Source of the DNA: Cytobacillus sp. NCCP-133
Lineage (GTDB): Bacteria > Bacillota > Bacilli > Bacillales > Cytobacillaceae
Assembly (NCBI RefSeq): GCF_026011715.1
Contig: NZ_BRVM01000017.1
Coordinates: forward strand, 1 to 64,000
Reading direction: 5' to 3'
DNA: 64,000 nucleotides
The notes under the pieces were generated by a model. That model saw only the letters and a program-made list of their open reading frames with translations. It did not search any database and was not told the DNA's origin. Below are positions 54,701 through 64,000 of the stretch, piece by piece; the stretch's first letter is position 1; every line of letters starts with the position of its first letter. Both the position numbers and the translations under genes were made by a program.

Positions 54701-57472
54701 ATGGATTACAAAGATAGTTTATTAATGCCGAAAACAGAATTCCCTATGCGCGGAAATCTACCTAAGCGCGAACCTGAAATTCAGAAAAAATGGGAAGAAA
54801 TTGAAATTTATGAACAGGTTCAGGAGCGCACAAAAGACCGTCCAATGTTCGTGCTGCACGACGGGCCTCCATATGCGAATGGCGATATCCATATTGGCCA
54901 TGCACTGAACAAGATTTTAAAGGATTTCATCGTTCGATCTAAGTCAATGACTGGCTATAAAGCACCATACGTTCCTGGATGGGATACACACGGTTTGCCT
55001 ATTGAGCAGGCTTTGACTAATAAAGGGGTTAAGCGCAAAGAAATGAGTGTTGCGGAATTCCGTAAGCTTTGTGAAGAATATGCATATGAACAAATTGACA
55101 GCCAGCGCGACCAATTTAAACGATTGGGAGTTCGCGGTGACTGGGAAAATCCGTATATTACTCTAAAGCCCGAGTACGAAGCACAGCAGATTAAAGTATT
55201 CGGTGAAATGGCGAAAAAAGGTTATATTTACAAGGGTAAAAAGCCTGTTTATTGGTCACCTTCATCTGAATCTGCTTTGGCAGAAGCGGAAATTGAATAC
55301 AAAGATAAACGTTCTCCATCCATCTTCGTTGGATTTAAAGTGAAAGATGGAAAAAACGTGCTTGATCATGATATCCAAATGGTCATCTGGACAACAACTC
55401 CATGGACGATTCCAGCTAATCTTGGTATTTCTGTTCATCCAGAATTAAATTATGTAGTTGCTGAAACATCGGGAAATAAGTATCTTGTTGCTGAAGATCT
55501 ATTATCAGCTGTAGCAAGTGAGCTTGAATGGGAAGAGCATAAGGTTGTCAAAATAGTTAAAGGATACGAGCTTGAACATGTAATTGCAGAGCATCCTCTA
55601 TATGGCCGCGATTCCCTTGTTATGCTGGGTGAACATGTAACAACAGAAGCAGGTACTGGCTGCGTTCATACAGCTCCTGGCCATGGGGAAGACGACTTCC
55701 ATGTAAGTATGAAATATGGACTTGATGTTTTATGCCCTGTTGACGATAAGGGAAATATGACTAATGAAGCTCCTGGCTTTGAAGGCTTGTTCTATGACGC
55801 AGCCAACAAGCCGATCACCGAAAAACTTAAGGAGGTTGGCGCACTCTTAAAGCTGACATTCGTTACTCACTCTTATCCGCATGACTGGAGAACTAAAAAG
55901 CCAGTTATTTTCCGTGCTACTGCACAATGGTTTGCTTCCATTAAGGATTTCCGAGAGGAGCTTTTAGAAGCTGTAAAGGAAACAAACTGGTATCCGGCAT
56001 GGGGGGAAACAAGATTATTCAACATGGTCCGCGACCGCGGGGACTGGTGTATCTCGCGCCAGCGTGTGTGGGGTGTGCCAATTCCAGTCTTTTATGCTGA
56101 AAGTGGAGAAGAAATTATCACAGATGAGACAATCGCACATGTATCAAATCTCTTCCGTGAAAATGGTTCAAATATTTGGTTTGAAAAAGAAGCGAAGGAA
56201 TTGCTCCCTGAAGGATTTACTCATCCTGGCAGCCCGAACGGCCAATTTACGAAAGAAACGGATATCATGGACGTTTGGTTTGATTCTGGTTCTTCCCACC
56301 AGGCGGTACTTTTAGAACGCGATGATTTACAGCGTCCAGCAGATTTATACCTTGAGGGATCTGACCAGTATCGCGGATGGTTCAACTCTTCGCTATCCAC
56401 TGCAGTAGCTGTAACAGGAAAAGCTCCCTATAAAGGTGTCCTAAGCCATGGCTTTGCACTGGACGGGGAAGGCAGAAAAATGAGTAAGTCAATCGGCAAC
56501 GTGGTTGTACCGGCTAAAGTTATGAACCAGCTTGGTGCTGACATCCTTCGTTTATGGGTTGCTTCCGTTGATTACCAGGCTGATGTCCGTGTTTCCGATG
56601 CAATCCTGAAACAGGTTGCTGAAGTATACAGAAAGATCCGCAATACTTTCCGTTTCTTGCTTGGAAATCTTGCAGACTTTAACCCTGCGACAGATTCGGT
56701 TTCATTTGAAAACCTTCGTGAAGTAGATCAGTTTATGCTTGTAAAACTGAACAAATTGATCATGAATGTCCGTGAGTCCTATGACCGATACGAATTTGCC
56801 AGCATTTATCACGCGGTCAATAATTTCTGTACATTGGATTTAAGTGCGTTCTATCTTGATTTTGCAAAAGATGTTCTTTACATTGAAGCAAAAGATAATG
56901 CAGAGCGCCGCGCGATCCAAACCGTGCTGTATGAGAGCTTGATGGCTCTTACAAAACTTGTAGCGCCTATTCTTTCCCATACTGCAGATGAAGTCTGGAG
57001 CTTTATCCCTAATGTGGAAGAAGATAGTGTACAATTAACAGATATGCCGGAATATCAAGAACTTCCAAATGCTAAGCTGCTTGAAGAAAAGTGGACAGCA
57101 TTCATGAAGCTTCGCAATGATGTTTTAAAGGCATTGGAAGAAGCCCGCAATGAAAAGGTTATCGGCAAATCGCTAACAGCGAATGTCACCCTATATGTAA
57201 ACGATCAAGCTAAAAATCTCCTGGATTCCATCAAGGAAAGTCTTCAGCAGCTCTTTATTGTTTCAGGCTTTGAAGTAGCAGGCAGCCTGGAAGATGCTCC
57301 TGAAAATACCATGAAATTTGAAAACACAGCAATTGCTGTATCCAAAGCGGAAGGCGAAACATGTGAGCGATGCTGGACTGTAACGCCAGAAGTAGGCCAG
57401 ACAGAAGGCTATGATACACTTTGTCCTCGCTGTGCTGACGTTGTAAAAAATAATTATAGCCATTTGGTATAA
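54701..57472 (+). CDS. ileS: Isoleucyl-tRNA synthetase
   Basis: 923 residues from ATG 54701 with AGGAGG 7 bases upstream. Class I synthetase: HIGH motif [16 protein letters not shown] motif [11 protein letters not shown], the editing CP1 domain (about 190-390, [12 protein letters not shown] and [15 protein letters not shown]) and a C-terminal zinc-binding CERC..CPRC pair. It charges tRNA-Ile and hydrolyses misactivated valine. Controlled by the T-box upstream. Confidence 0.98.
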   Translation: MDYKDSLLMPKTEFPMRGNLPKREPEIQKKWEEIEIYEQVQERTKDRPMFVLHDGPPYANGDIHIGHALNKILKDFIVRSKSMTGYKAPYVPGWDTHGLPIEQALTNKGVKRKEMSVAEFRKLCEEYAYEQIDSQRDQFKRLGVRGDWENPYITLKPEYEAQQIKVFGEMAKKGYIYKGKKPVYWSPSSESALAEAEIEYKDKRSPSIFVGFKVKDGKNVLDHDIQMVIWTTTPWTIPANLGISVHPELNYVVAETSGNKYLVAEDLLSAVASELEWEEHKVVKIVKGYELEHVIAEHPLYGRDSLVMLGEHVTTEAGTGCVHTAPGHGEDDFHVSMKYGLDVLCPVDDKGNMTNEAPGFEGLFYDAANKPITEKLKEVGALLKLTFVTHSYPHDWRTKKPVIFRATAQWFASIKDFREELLEAVKETNWYPAWGETRLFNMVRDRGDWCISRQRVWGVPIPVFYAESGEEIITDETIAHVSNLFRENGSNIWFEKEAKELLPEGFTHPGSPNGQFTKETDIMDVWFDSGSSHQAVLLERDDLQRPADLYLEGSDQYRGWFNSSLSTAVAVTGKAPYKGVLSHGFALDGEGRKMSKSIGNVVVPAKVMNQLGADILRLWVASVDYQADVRVSDAILKQVAEVYRKIRNTFRFLLGNLADFNPATDSVSFENLREVDQFMLVKLNKLIMNVRESYDRYEFASIYHAVNNFCTLDLSAFYLDFAKDVLYIEAKDNAERRAIQTVLYESLMALTKLVAPILSHTADEVWSFIPNVEEDSVQLTDMPEYQELPNAKLLEEKWTAFMKLRNDVLKALEEARNEKVIGKSLTANVTLYVNDQAKNLLDSIKESLQQLFIVSGFEVAGSLEDAPENTMKFENTAIAVSKAEGETCERCWTVTPEVGQTEGYDTLCPRCADVVKNNYSHLV

Positions 57473-57481
57473 TAATTGGAG

Positions 57482-57511
57482 CGGTCCCCTGACTATTAGG
57501 GGGCTGTTTTT
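57482..57511 (+). terminator. Terminator after ileS
   Basis: CGGTCCCCT/AGGGGGCTG (two G-T pairs) with a 7-base loop, then TTTTTGTTTGTTT. Confidence 0.8.
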
Positions 57512-57820
57512 GTTTGTTTATAGAAATTTTTGCTAAGATTGCTCACAACACCTCATCGTTCAGTATTACTGAATAAAGTCATGGATTAAGAGCACTTCAA
57601 AGTGTGTTTCATTAAGAATTCCTGTATAGAACTCTCTGCGCCTCCTATTGATTGCTGCAGGAAAAAGTTAAATTATAAATCCTATGCAAAAACGAAAAAC
57701 GAAACCTTATAAATAATTCCACCTTCGTTAAATGTTGTGCCGTTTGCTAAAAGTTTGCCCGTGTCTGAATTCGCCTTCGAGAAATAATAAAAGAAACACC
57801 AATAGAACGGAGGAAAAGGC
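57512..57820. other. Gap before ylyA
   Basis: No gene seen. I looked for sigma-G or sigma-F patterns because ylyA is forespore-linked in B. subtilis; TGAATT followed by AATAA (near 57767-57789) is too weak to call. Confidence 0.35.
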
Positions 57821-58108
57821 ATGGATGCAAAAGCAGAAGGGCTATATTCAGAACTCCGTAATACAAGACAGGAAATATTGGAAAGGCTGATGGAAGGCAA
57901 TAGTTCCGCTTTAATTAAGCCACTCTTATTAGAAGAGCTGCAAGATATTGAGCAGACACTTAATAAAATTGAACGTGGCGATTTTGGAAAATGTGAAATT
58001 TCGGGAGAACTTCTCCCCGAAGATTTGCTTCAAATGATTCCCACATTGAAAACAATGGAGGATTGCAGCAAGCTTGGGAAGTACTACCGGAAATCAATCT
58101 TTCATTGA
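57821..58108 (+). CDS. ylyA: YlyA, DksA/TraR-like regulator with degenerate zinc finger
   Basis: 95 residues, ATG with GGAGG 7 bases upstream. An N-terminal coiled coil (about 1-48) and a C-terminal DksA-like domain (IERGDFGKCEISGELLPEDLLQMIPTL). The usual CxxC pairs are reduced to lone cysteines (C62 and C86), so zinc binding is doubtful. Place between ileS and lspA matches B. subtilis YlyA (longer there, 124 residues from memory), which interacts with RNA polymerase to modulate sigma-G genes. The shorter length here is notable. Confidence 0.8.
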   Translation: MDAKAEGLYSELRNTRQEILERLMEGNSSALIKPLLLEELQDIEQTLNKIERGDFGKCEISGELLPEDLLQMIPTLKTMEDCSKLGKYYRKSIFH

Positions 58109-58187
58109 GTTTAATCGTGTGCTGTGATTTTTATTTAGTTTGTGCTAAAATGCAAAGGTAATGATATGAGATATGGGGGTTGCCTTT

Positions 58188-58682
58188 GTGTTTTATTACA
58201 TAATCGCTTTGTTTGTAATTGCTCTTGACCAGCTGACAAAATGGCTGATTGTAAAGAACTTTGAACTGGGAGAAAGTGTGAAAGTTGTTGAAGACTTTCT
58301 CTATATAACATCACACCGCAATCGTGGCGCTGCCTGGGGCATCCTGCAGGGTCAAATGTGGTTTTTCTACGTGATAACCGCCATTGTCATCATTGGAATT
58401 ATTTATTACATTCAAAAAGCGGCTAAAGGCAAATTGCTTCTGGGAGTCTCTTTGGGATTAATGCTGGGCGGAGCGATTGGAAACTTTATTGACAGGGTAT
58501 ATCGGAAAGAGGTTGTCGATTTTATCAACACCTATATTTTTGGCTATGACTTCCCCGTTTTCAATATTGCTGATTCGGCATTAGTGATTGGAGTAGGCAT
58601 GCTGATGATCCAGATGCTGCTTGAAGAGAGAGAAGCAAAGAAGGAGAAATCTTATGGAGAAAATGGAACACATCATTCCTGA
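58188..58682 (+). CDS. lspA: Lipoprotein signal peptidase II
   Basis: 164 residues from GTG 58188, with GGGGG 8 bases upstream; ATG 58173 has no ribosome site. Four membrane segments, [13 protein letters not shown] at the N-terminus, and the two catalytic Asp in GNFIDRV and FNIADSALV. It cleaves signal peptides of lipoproteins such as the one at 3482. It overlaps ylyB by 29 bases. Confidence 0.96.
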   Translation: MFYYIIALFVIALDQLTKWLIVKNFELGESVKVVEDFLYITSHRNRGAAWGILQGQMWFFYVITAIVIIGIIYYIQKAAKGKLLLGVSLGLMLGGAIGNFIDRVYRKEVVDFINTYIFGYDFPVFNIADSALVIGVGMLMIQMLLEEREAKKEKSYGENGTHHS

Positions 58683-59565
58683 GCGACAGGCAGGAGAAAG
58701 AATAGATAAAGTATTATCCACACTGAATGAAGAATGGTCAAGAACCCAGGTTCAGCAATGGATTAAGGATGGCAATGTTCATGTAAATGGACATAAGCCG
58801 AAAACAAATTATAAATGCACGGTGAATGACCGAATTGGTATTACTATACCTGAACCGGAAGAATTGGATGTTGTGCCAGAAGAAATGGATTTGGATATTT
58901 ATTATGAAGATCAGGATGTCCTTGTTGTGAATAAACCTAAAGGAATGGTCGTCCATCCAGCTGCCGGGCATGGAACGGGCACCCTCGTAAACGGCCTGAT
59001 GGCCCACTGCAAAGATCTATCAGGGATAAATGGTGTAATGAGGCCAGGAATCGTCCATCGCATTGATAAAGATACTTCAGGACTTCTGATGGTCGCCAAA
59101 AATGATTTGGCACATGAAAGCCTTGTTAACCAGCTTATGAAAAAAACTGTTACACGTAAATACCGTGCCATTGTGCATGGAGTTATTTCCCATGATTATG
59201 GAACGATTGATGCTCCGATTGCCCGTGATCCTAAGGACCGCCAGAGTATGACAGTAGTGGACAATGGAAAACATGCAGTCACTCATTTTCATGTTCTCGA
59301 TCGCTTTAAGGATTTCACACTTGTGGAGTGCCAGCTCGAAACAGGCAGGACCCATCAAATCCGTGTGCATATGAAATATATCGGCTATCCGCTTGCAGGA
59401 GATCCAAAATACGGTCCTAGGAAAACCGTAGATCTTGGAGGACAAGCCCTTCATGCTGGCGTGCTTGGATTTGACCATCCAAGGACAGGTGAGTATCTTG
59501 AATTTGAGGCACCGCTTCCTGCTTATTTCCAAGAGCTCATAGCTAATCTTGCAAATAATCGTTGA
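58654..59565 (+). CDS. ylyB: Pseudouridine synthase YlyB (RluD family)
   Basis: 303 residues from ATG 58654 with AAGGAG 7 bases upstream. An S4 RNA-binding domain (about 12-60) and a pseudouridine synthase domain with the catalytic Asp in [28 protein letters not shown] and GDPKYG are family signatures. By family it acts on 23S rRNA (RluD-like); the exact sites in bacilli were not read from here. It overlaps lspA, so they are coupled. Confidence 0.94.
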   Translation: MEKMEHIIPERQAGERIDKVLSTLNEEWSRTQVQQWIKDGNVHVNGHKPKTNYKCTVNDRIGITIPEPEELDVVPEEMDLDIYYEDQDVLVVNKPKGMVVHPAAGHGTGTLVNGLMAHCKDLSGINGVMRPGIVHRIDKDTSGLLMVAKNDLAHESLVNQLMKKTVTRKYRAIVHGVISHDYGTIDAPIARDPKDRQSMTVVDNGKHAVTHFHVLDRFKDFTLVECQLETGRTHQIRVHMKYIGYPLAGDPKYGPRKTVDLGGQALHAGVLGFDHPRTGEYLEFEAPLPAYFQELIANLANNR

Positions 59566-59726
59566 CAACGATCCAAATGTGCTATAAGATGACTTTAGTT
59601 GAATAAGTCCTTTAAAACAGTCCCGTGAGGCTGGGAAGGAAACGGATTGGAATAGAGGGTACTGTATCCTCATTCTGCAGCAGACGACTTCGTTTACCCT
59701 CTCGCCGTATCGGTGAGAGGTTTTTT
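59562..59726 (+). promoter_or_regulatory. pyr promoter and first PyrR attenuator
   Basis: TTGACA (59562-59567), 17 bases, TAAGAT (59585-59590). The leader holds the PyrR-binding loop CAGTCCCGTGAGGCTGGGAAGG (59618-59639 region) and a terminator CCTCTCGCCG/CGGTGAGAGG (59698-59720) with a T-run. UMP-bound PyrR stabilises the anti-antiterminator, which lets the terminator form. Confidence 0.92.
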
Positions 59727-59741
59727 AATTATTAAAGCTAT

Positions 59742-59838
59742 GTTGATTTTAGCACCCTGTTGATGGAGCGGAAGGCACGAGACTCCGCCCGCGGAAAGCG
59801 AGTGCCTGGAGCGGAAATCAACAGGCAAATTTAACAGA
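59742..59838 (+). repeat. Family A repeat, copy 3 (short form), inside the pyrR leader
   Basis: About 97 bases with inverted ends (CCTGTTGAT and ATCAACAGG), GGAGCGGAAGGCAC at one side, and the GCGGAAAGCGAGTGCCTGGAGCGG block at the other. It matches only the two ends of the longer copies at 1779 and 15981. It lies between the attenuator terminator and the pyrR ribosome site. Confidence 0.8.
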
Positions 59839-59848
59839 GCATTATTAA

Positions 59849-60403
<555 letters not shown>

Positions 60404-60419
60404 ATAGTCCTTTTAAATG

Positions 60420-60518
60420 CAGTCCAGAGAGGCTGACAAAGGGGAACCCAGCAGAAGCGTCTGTCTTTTGCTGCCCTCTTGCACCCTCTTTGCGTCACAA
60501 TAGCAAAGAGGGTTTTTT
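60420..60518 (+). promoter_or_regulatory. Second PyrR attenuator (pyrR-pyrP)
   Basis: PyrR loop CAGTCCAGAGAGGCTGACAAAGG (60420-60442 region), then terminator CCCTCTTTGC/GCAAAGAGGG (60484-60512) and a T-run. It is the same architecture as the first. Confidence 0.93.
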
Positions 60519-60543
60519 ATTAAAACAAAGAGGAGAGATTAGA

Positions 60544-61848
60544 ATGAACAAACCCATTTTAGACATAAAAGACGTCCCATCACCGGCCCACTGGCTGACA
60601 TTAAGCTTACAGCACTTATTCGCAATGTTTGGAGCAACCATTTTAGTACCATACTTGGTCGGGTTAAACCCCGCGATTGCCTTGATTTCCAGCGGACTTG
60701 CAACCATTGCCTTTCTAATCATCACAAAATGGCAGGTACCGGCATACCTCGGCTCATCTTTCGCTTTTATCGCTCCAATCATCGCTGCAAAAGCAGCCGG
60801 TGGCCCGGGGGCAGCCATGATCGGGAGCTTCATGGCAGGCCTTGTCTACGGAGCTGTTGCATTAATCATTAAAAAAGCAGGCTATCGCTGGATTATGAAT
60901 CTGCTTCCGCCAATTGTAGTAGGCCCAGTCATTATCGTAATCGGGCTGGCACTTGCAGGCACAGCAGTCGGCATGGCAATGAATAACCCTGAAACAGGTG
61001 AATACAGCATGCTGCATTTCTCGGTAGCGCTTGTAACTCTGGCAGCTACAATCATCTTCTCCATCTATGCAAAGGGCATGCTCAGCATGGTGCCAATTCT
61101 GGCAGGAATCATTATTGGATATGTTTACGCGCTGGCAATGGGCATCATCGATTTCTCATTAGTTCAGCAGGCAGCCTGGTTTGAAATGCCCGAGTTCTTG
61201 TTTCCTTTCGCAGATTATGAAGTAAGGATAACGCTTGATCTGGCCCTTCTTATGGTTCCGGTAGCTGTAGTAACGATCTCTGAGCATATCGGCCATCAGC
61301 TTGTACTTGGAAAAGTAGTCGGAAAAGATTATATTAAGGAACCTGGATTGCACCGTTCCATTCTTGCAGACGGAACAGGAACTATGATCTCAGCATTAAT
61401 TGGGGGACCGCCAAAAACAACTTACGGTGAAAACATCGGCGTATTGGCAATCACAAAAATCTACAGTGTCTATGTTCTGGCTGGTGCCGCAGTCGTTGCG
61501 ATTATTTTCGGATTTATCGGTAAGGTTACAGCCTTAATCAGTTCCATTCCTACACCTGTAATGGGCGGAGTATCGATCCTGCTGTTCGGTATCATCGCAT
61601 CATCCGGTTTAAGAATGCTTGTTGACAGCAAAGTGGACTTCGGAAACAATCGCAACCTGGTTATAGCATCAATCATCCTTGTACTGGGAATTGGCGGAGC
61701 GCATATCGAAATCTGGGCATTTAAACTTGAAGGAATGGCCCTGGCCGCGATTAGCGGCGTCCTCCTGAATCTGATTCTTCCAGGCAGAGAAGAAGCAAAG
61801 AAAGATATGTTTGAAACTGAAAATGAAAAAAAAACTAATGTAGCATAA
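60544..61848 (+). CDS. pyrP: Uracil permease PyrP
   Basis: 434 residues from ATG 60544 with GAGGAG 8 bases upstream; earlier frames fall inside the terminator. NCS2/UraA family, about 12 to 14 membrane segments, with QHLFAMFGATILVP near the N-terminus and the central SEHIGHQLVLGKVVGKD and GGPPKTTYGENIGV motifs. It takes up uracil by proton symport. A conserved member of the pyr operon. Confidence 0.96.
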   Translation: MNKPILDIKDVPSPAHWLTLSLQHLFAMFGATILVPYLVGLNPAIALISSGLATIAFLIITKWQVPAYLGSSFAFIAPIIAAKAAGGPGAAMIGSFMAGLVYGAVALIIKKAGYRWIMNLLPPIVVGPVIIVIGLALAGTAVGMAMNNPETGEYSMLHFSVALVTLAATIIFSIYAKGMLSMVPILAGIIIGYVYALAMGIIDFSLVQQAAWFEMPEFLFPFADYEVRITLDLALLMVPVAVVTISEHIGHQLVLGKVVGKDYIKEPGLHRSILADGTGTMISALIGGPPKTTYGENIGVLAITKIYSVYVLAGAAVVAIIFGFIGKVTALISSIPTPVMGGVSILLFGIIASSGLRMLVDSKVDFGNNRNLVIASIILVLGIGGAHIEIWAFKLEGMALAAISGVLLNLILPGREEAKKDMFETENEKKTNVA

Positions 61849-61860
61849 CACTTTTTAACT

Positions 61861-61981
61861 ATGTCCAGAGAGACTTAAAAGGGTGTTGGCGGCAATTTGG
61901 CTAAACGGGATCATTATACCCAAAAACGCCAAGTAGCCTCAACTTTGCAGCACCCTGACCAAATTGACAGGGTGCTTTTTT
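61861..61981 (+). promoter_or_regulatory. Third PyrR attenuator (pyrP-pyrB)
   Basis: PyrR loop ATGTCCAGAGAGACTTAAAAGG (61861-61882) and terminator GCACCCTG/CAGGGTGC (61950-61975) with seven T. Confidence 0.93.
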
Positions 61982-62057
61982 ATGGAAAAACTGTTTCAAA
62001 GCAAATTGTTGATTATCAGCACCGAAGTTTCAATGAGTCTTATCGAAAAGCCTTTAA

Positions 62058-64000
<1,943 letters not shown>

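Noticed and set aside
57760-57790. Sigma-G promoter for ylyA
   Set aside because: TGAATT and AATAA are present but the -10 lacks the CATA core and the spacing is off.
59077-59673. 198-codon minus-strand frame opposite ylyB and the pyr promoter
   Set aside because: Antisense shadow, crossing a promoter and an attenuator; no ribosome site.

Overview
The window reads as the chromosome of an endospore-forming, low-GC Bacillaceae bacterium (Bacillus, Cytobacillus or Mesobacillus type; the species cannot be read from it). The evidence is conserved gene order: the ylb cluster, the division and cell-wall (dcw) cluster, spoIIGA-sigE-sigG, the ylm cluster with divIVA and ileS, and the start of the pyrimidine operon, in nearly the Bacillus subtilis arrangement. 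Strong Shine-Dalgarno sequences, frequent TTG and GTG starts and sporulation genes (ylbD, spoVD, spoVE, spoIIGA, sigE, sigG, gerR) agree.

Layout: (1) 1-25 kb, the ylb region: ylbC, the coat protein gene ylbD, ylbE, the RNase Y adaptor ylbF, ylbG, rsmD-coaD, ylbJ, ylbK-ddcP, tmcAL, ylbN-rpmF, gerR, ylbP, panE, a DUF3397 gene and bshC. Genes absent from the B. subtilis order are a hotdog thioesterase, a lipoprotein, a stalk-domain membrane protein, an enoyl-CoA hydratase and a three-gene biotin-dependent acyl-CoA carboxylase. (2) 25-45.7 kb, the dcw cluster: mraZ, rsmH, ftsL, pbpB, spoVD, murE, a stand-alone MurE/MurF N-domain-like protein, mraY, murD, spoVE, murG, murB, divIB, ylxW, ylxX, sbp, ftsA, ftsZ. 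(3) 45.7-50 kb: a flavohemoglobin gene with a well-placed Fnr site, divergent from the sporulation operon spoIIGA-sigE and sigG. (4) 50-58 kb: ylmC, pgeF, ylmE, sepF, ylmG, ylmH, divIVA, and ileS behind an isoleucine T-box. (5) 57.8-64 kb: ylyA, lspA, ylyB, then pyrR-pyrP-pyrB-pyrC with three PyrR attenuators; pyrC runs off the end.

The genes tie growth to differentiation: precursor synthesis (Mur enzymes), septum assembly (FtsZ, FtsA, SepF, DivIB, FtsL, PBP2B), pole marking (DivIVA), spore cortex synthesis (SpoVD, SpoVE) and the sigma factors of sporulation. Readable control sites include candidate sigma-K (ylbD), sigma-E (spoVD), sigma-H (ftsA), sigma-F (sigG) and 22-bp-spacer Spo0A-type (spoIIGA) promoters, a GTGG array before mraZ, the T-box, and the PyrR attenuators.

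Two families of non-coding repeats are scattered through the window. One copy of each lies inside a long leader, between an attenuator terminator and its gene (ileS and pyrR). I found no phage, insertion sequence, CRISPR array, rRNA or tRNA, and no clearly new multi-gene system. The best candidates for undescribed biology are the MurE/F-like small protein, the structured murB-divIB leader, the repeats inside regulated leaders, and a cysteine-containing small reading frame in front of bshC.
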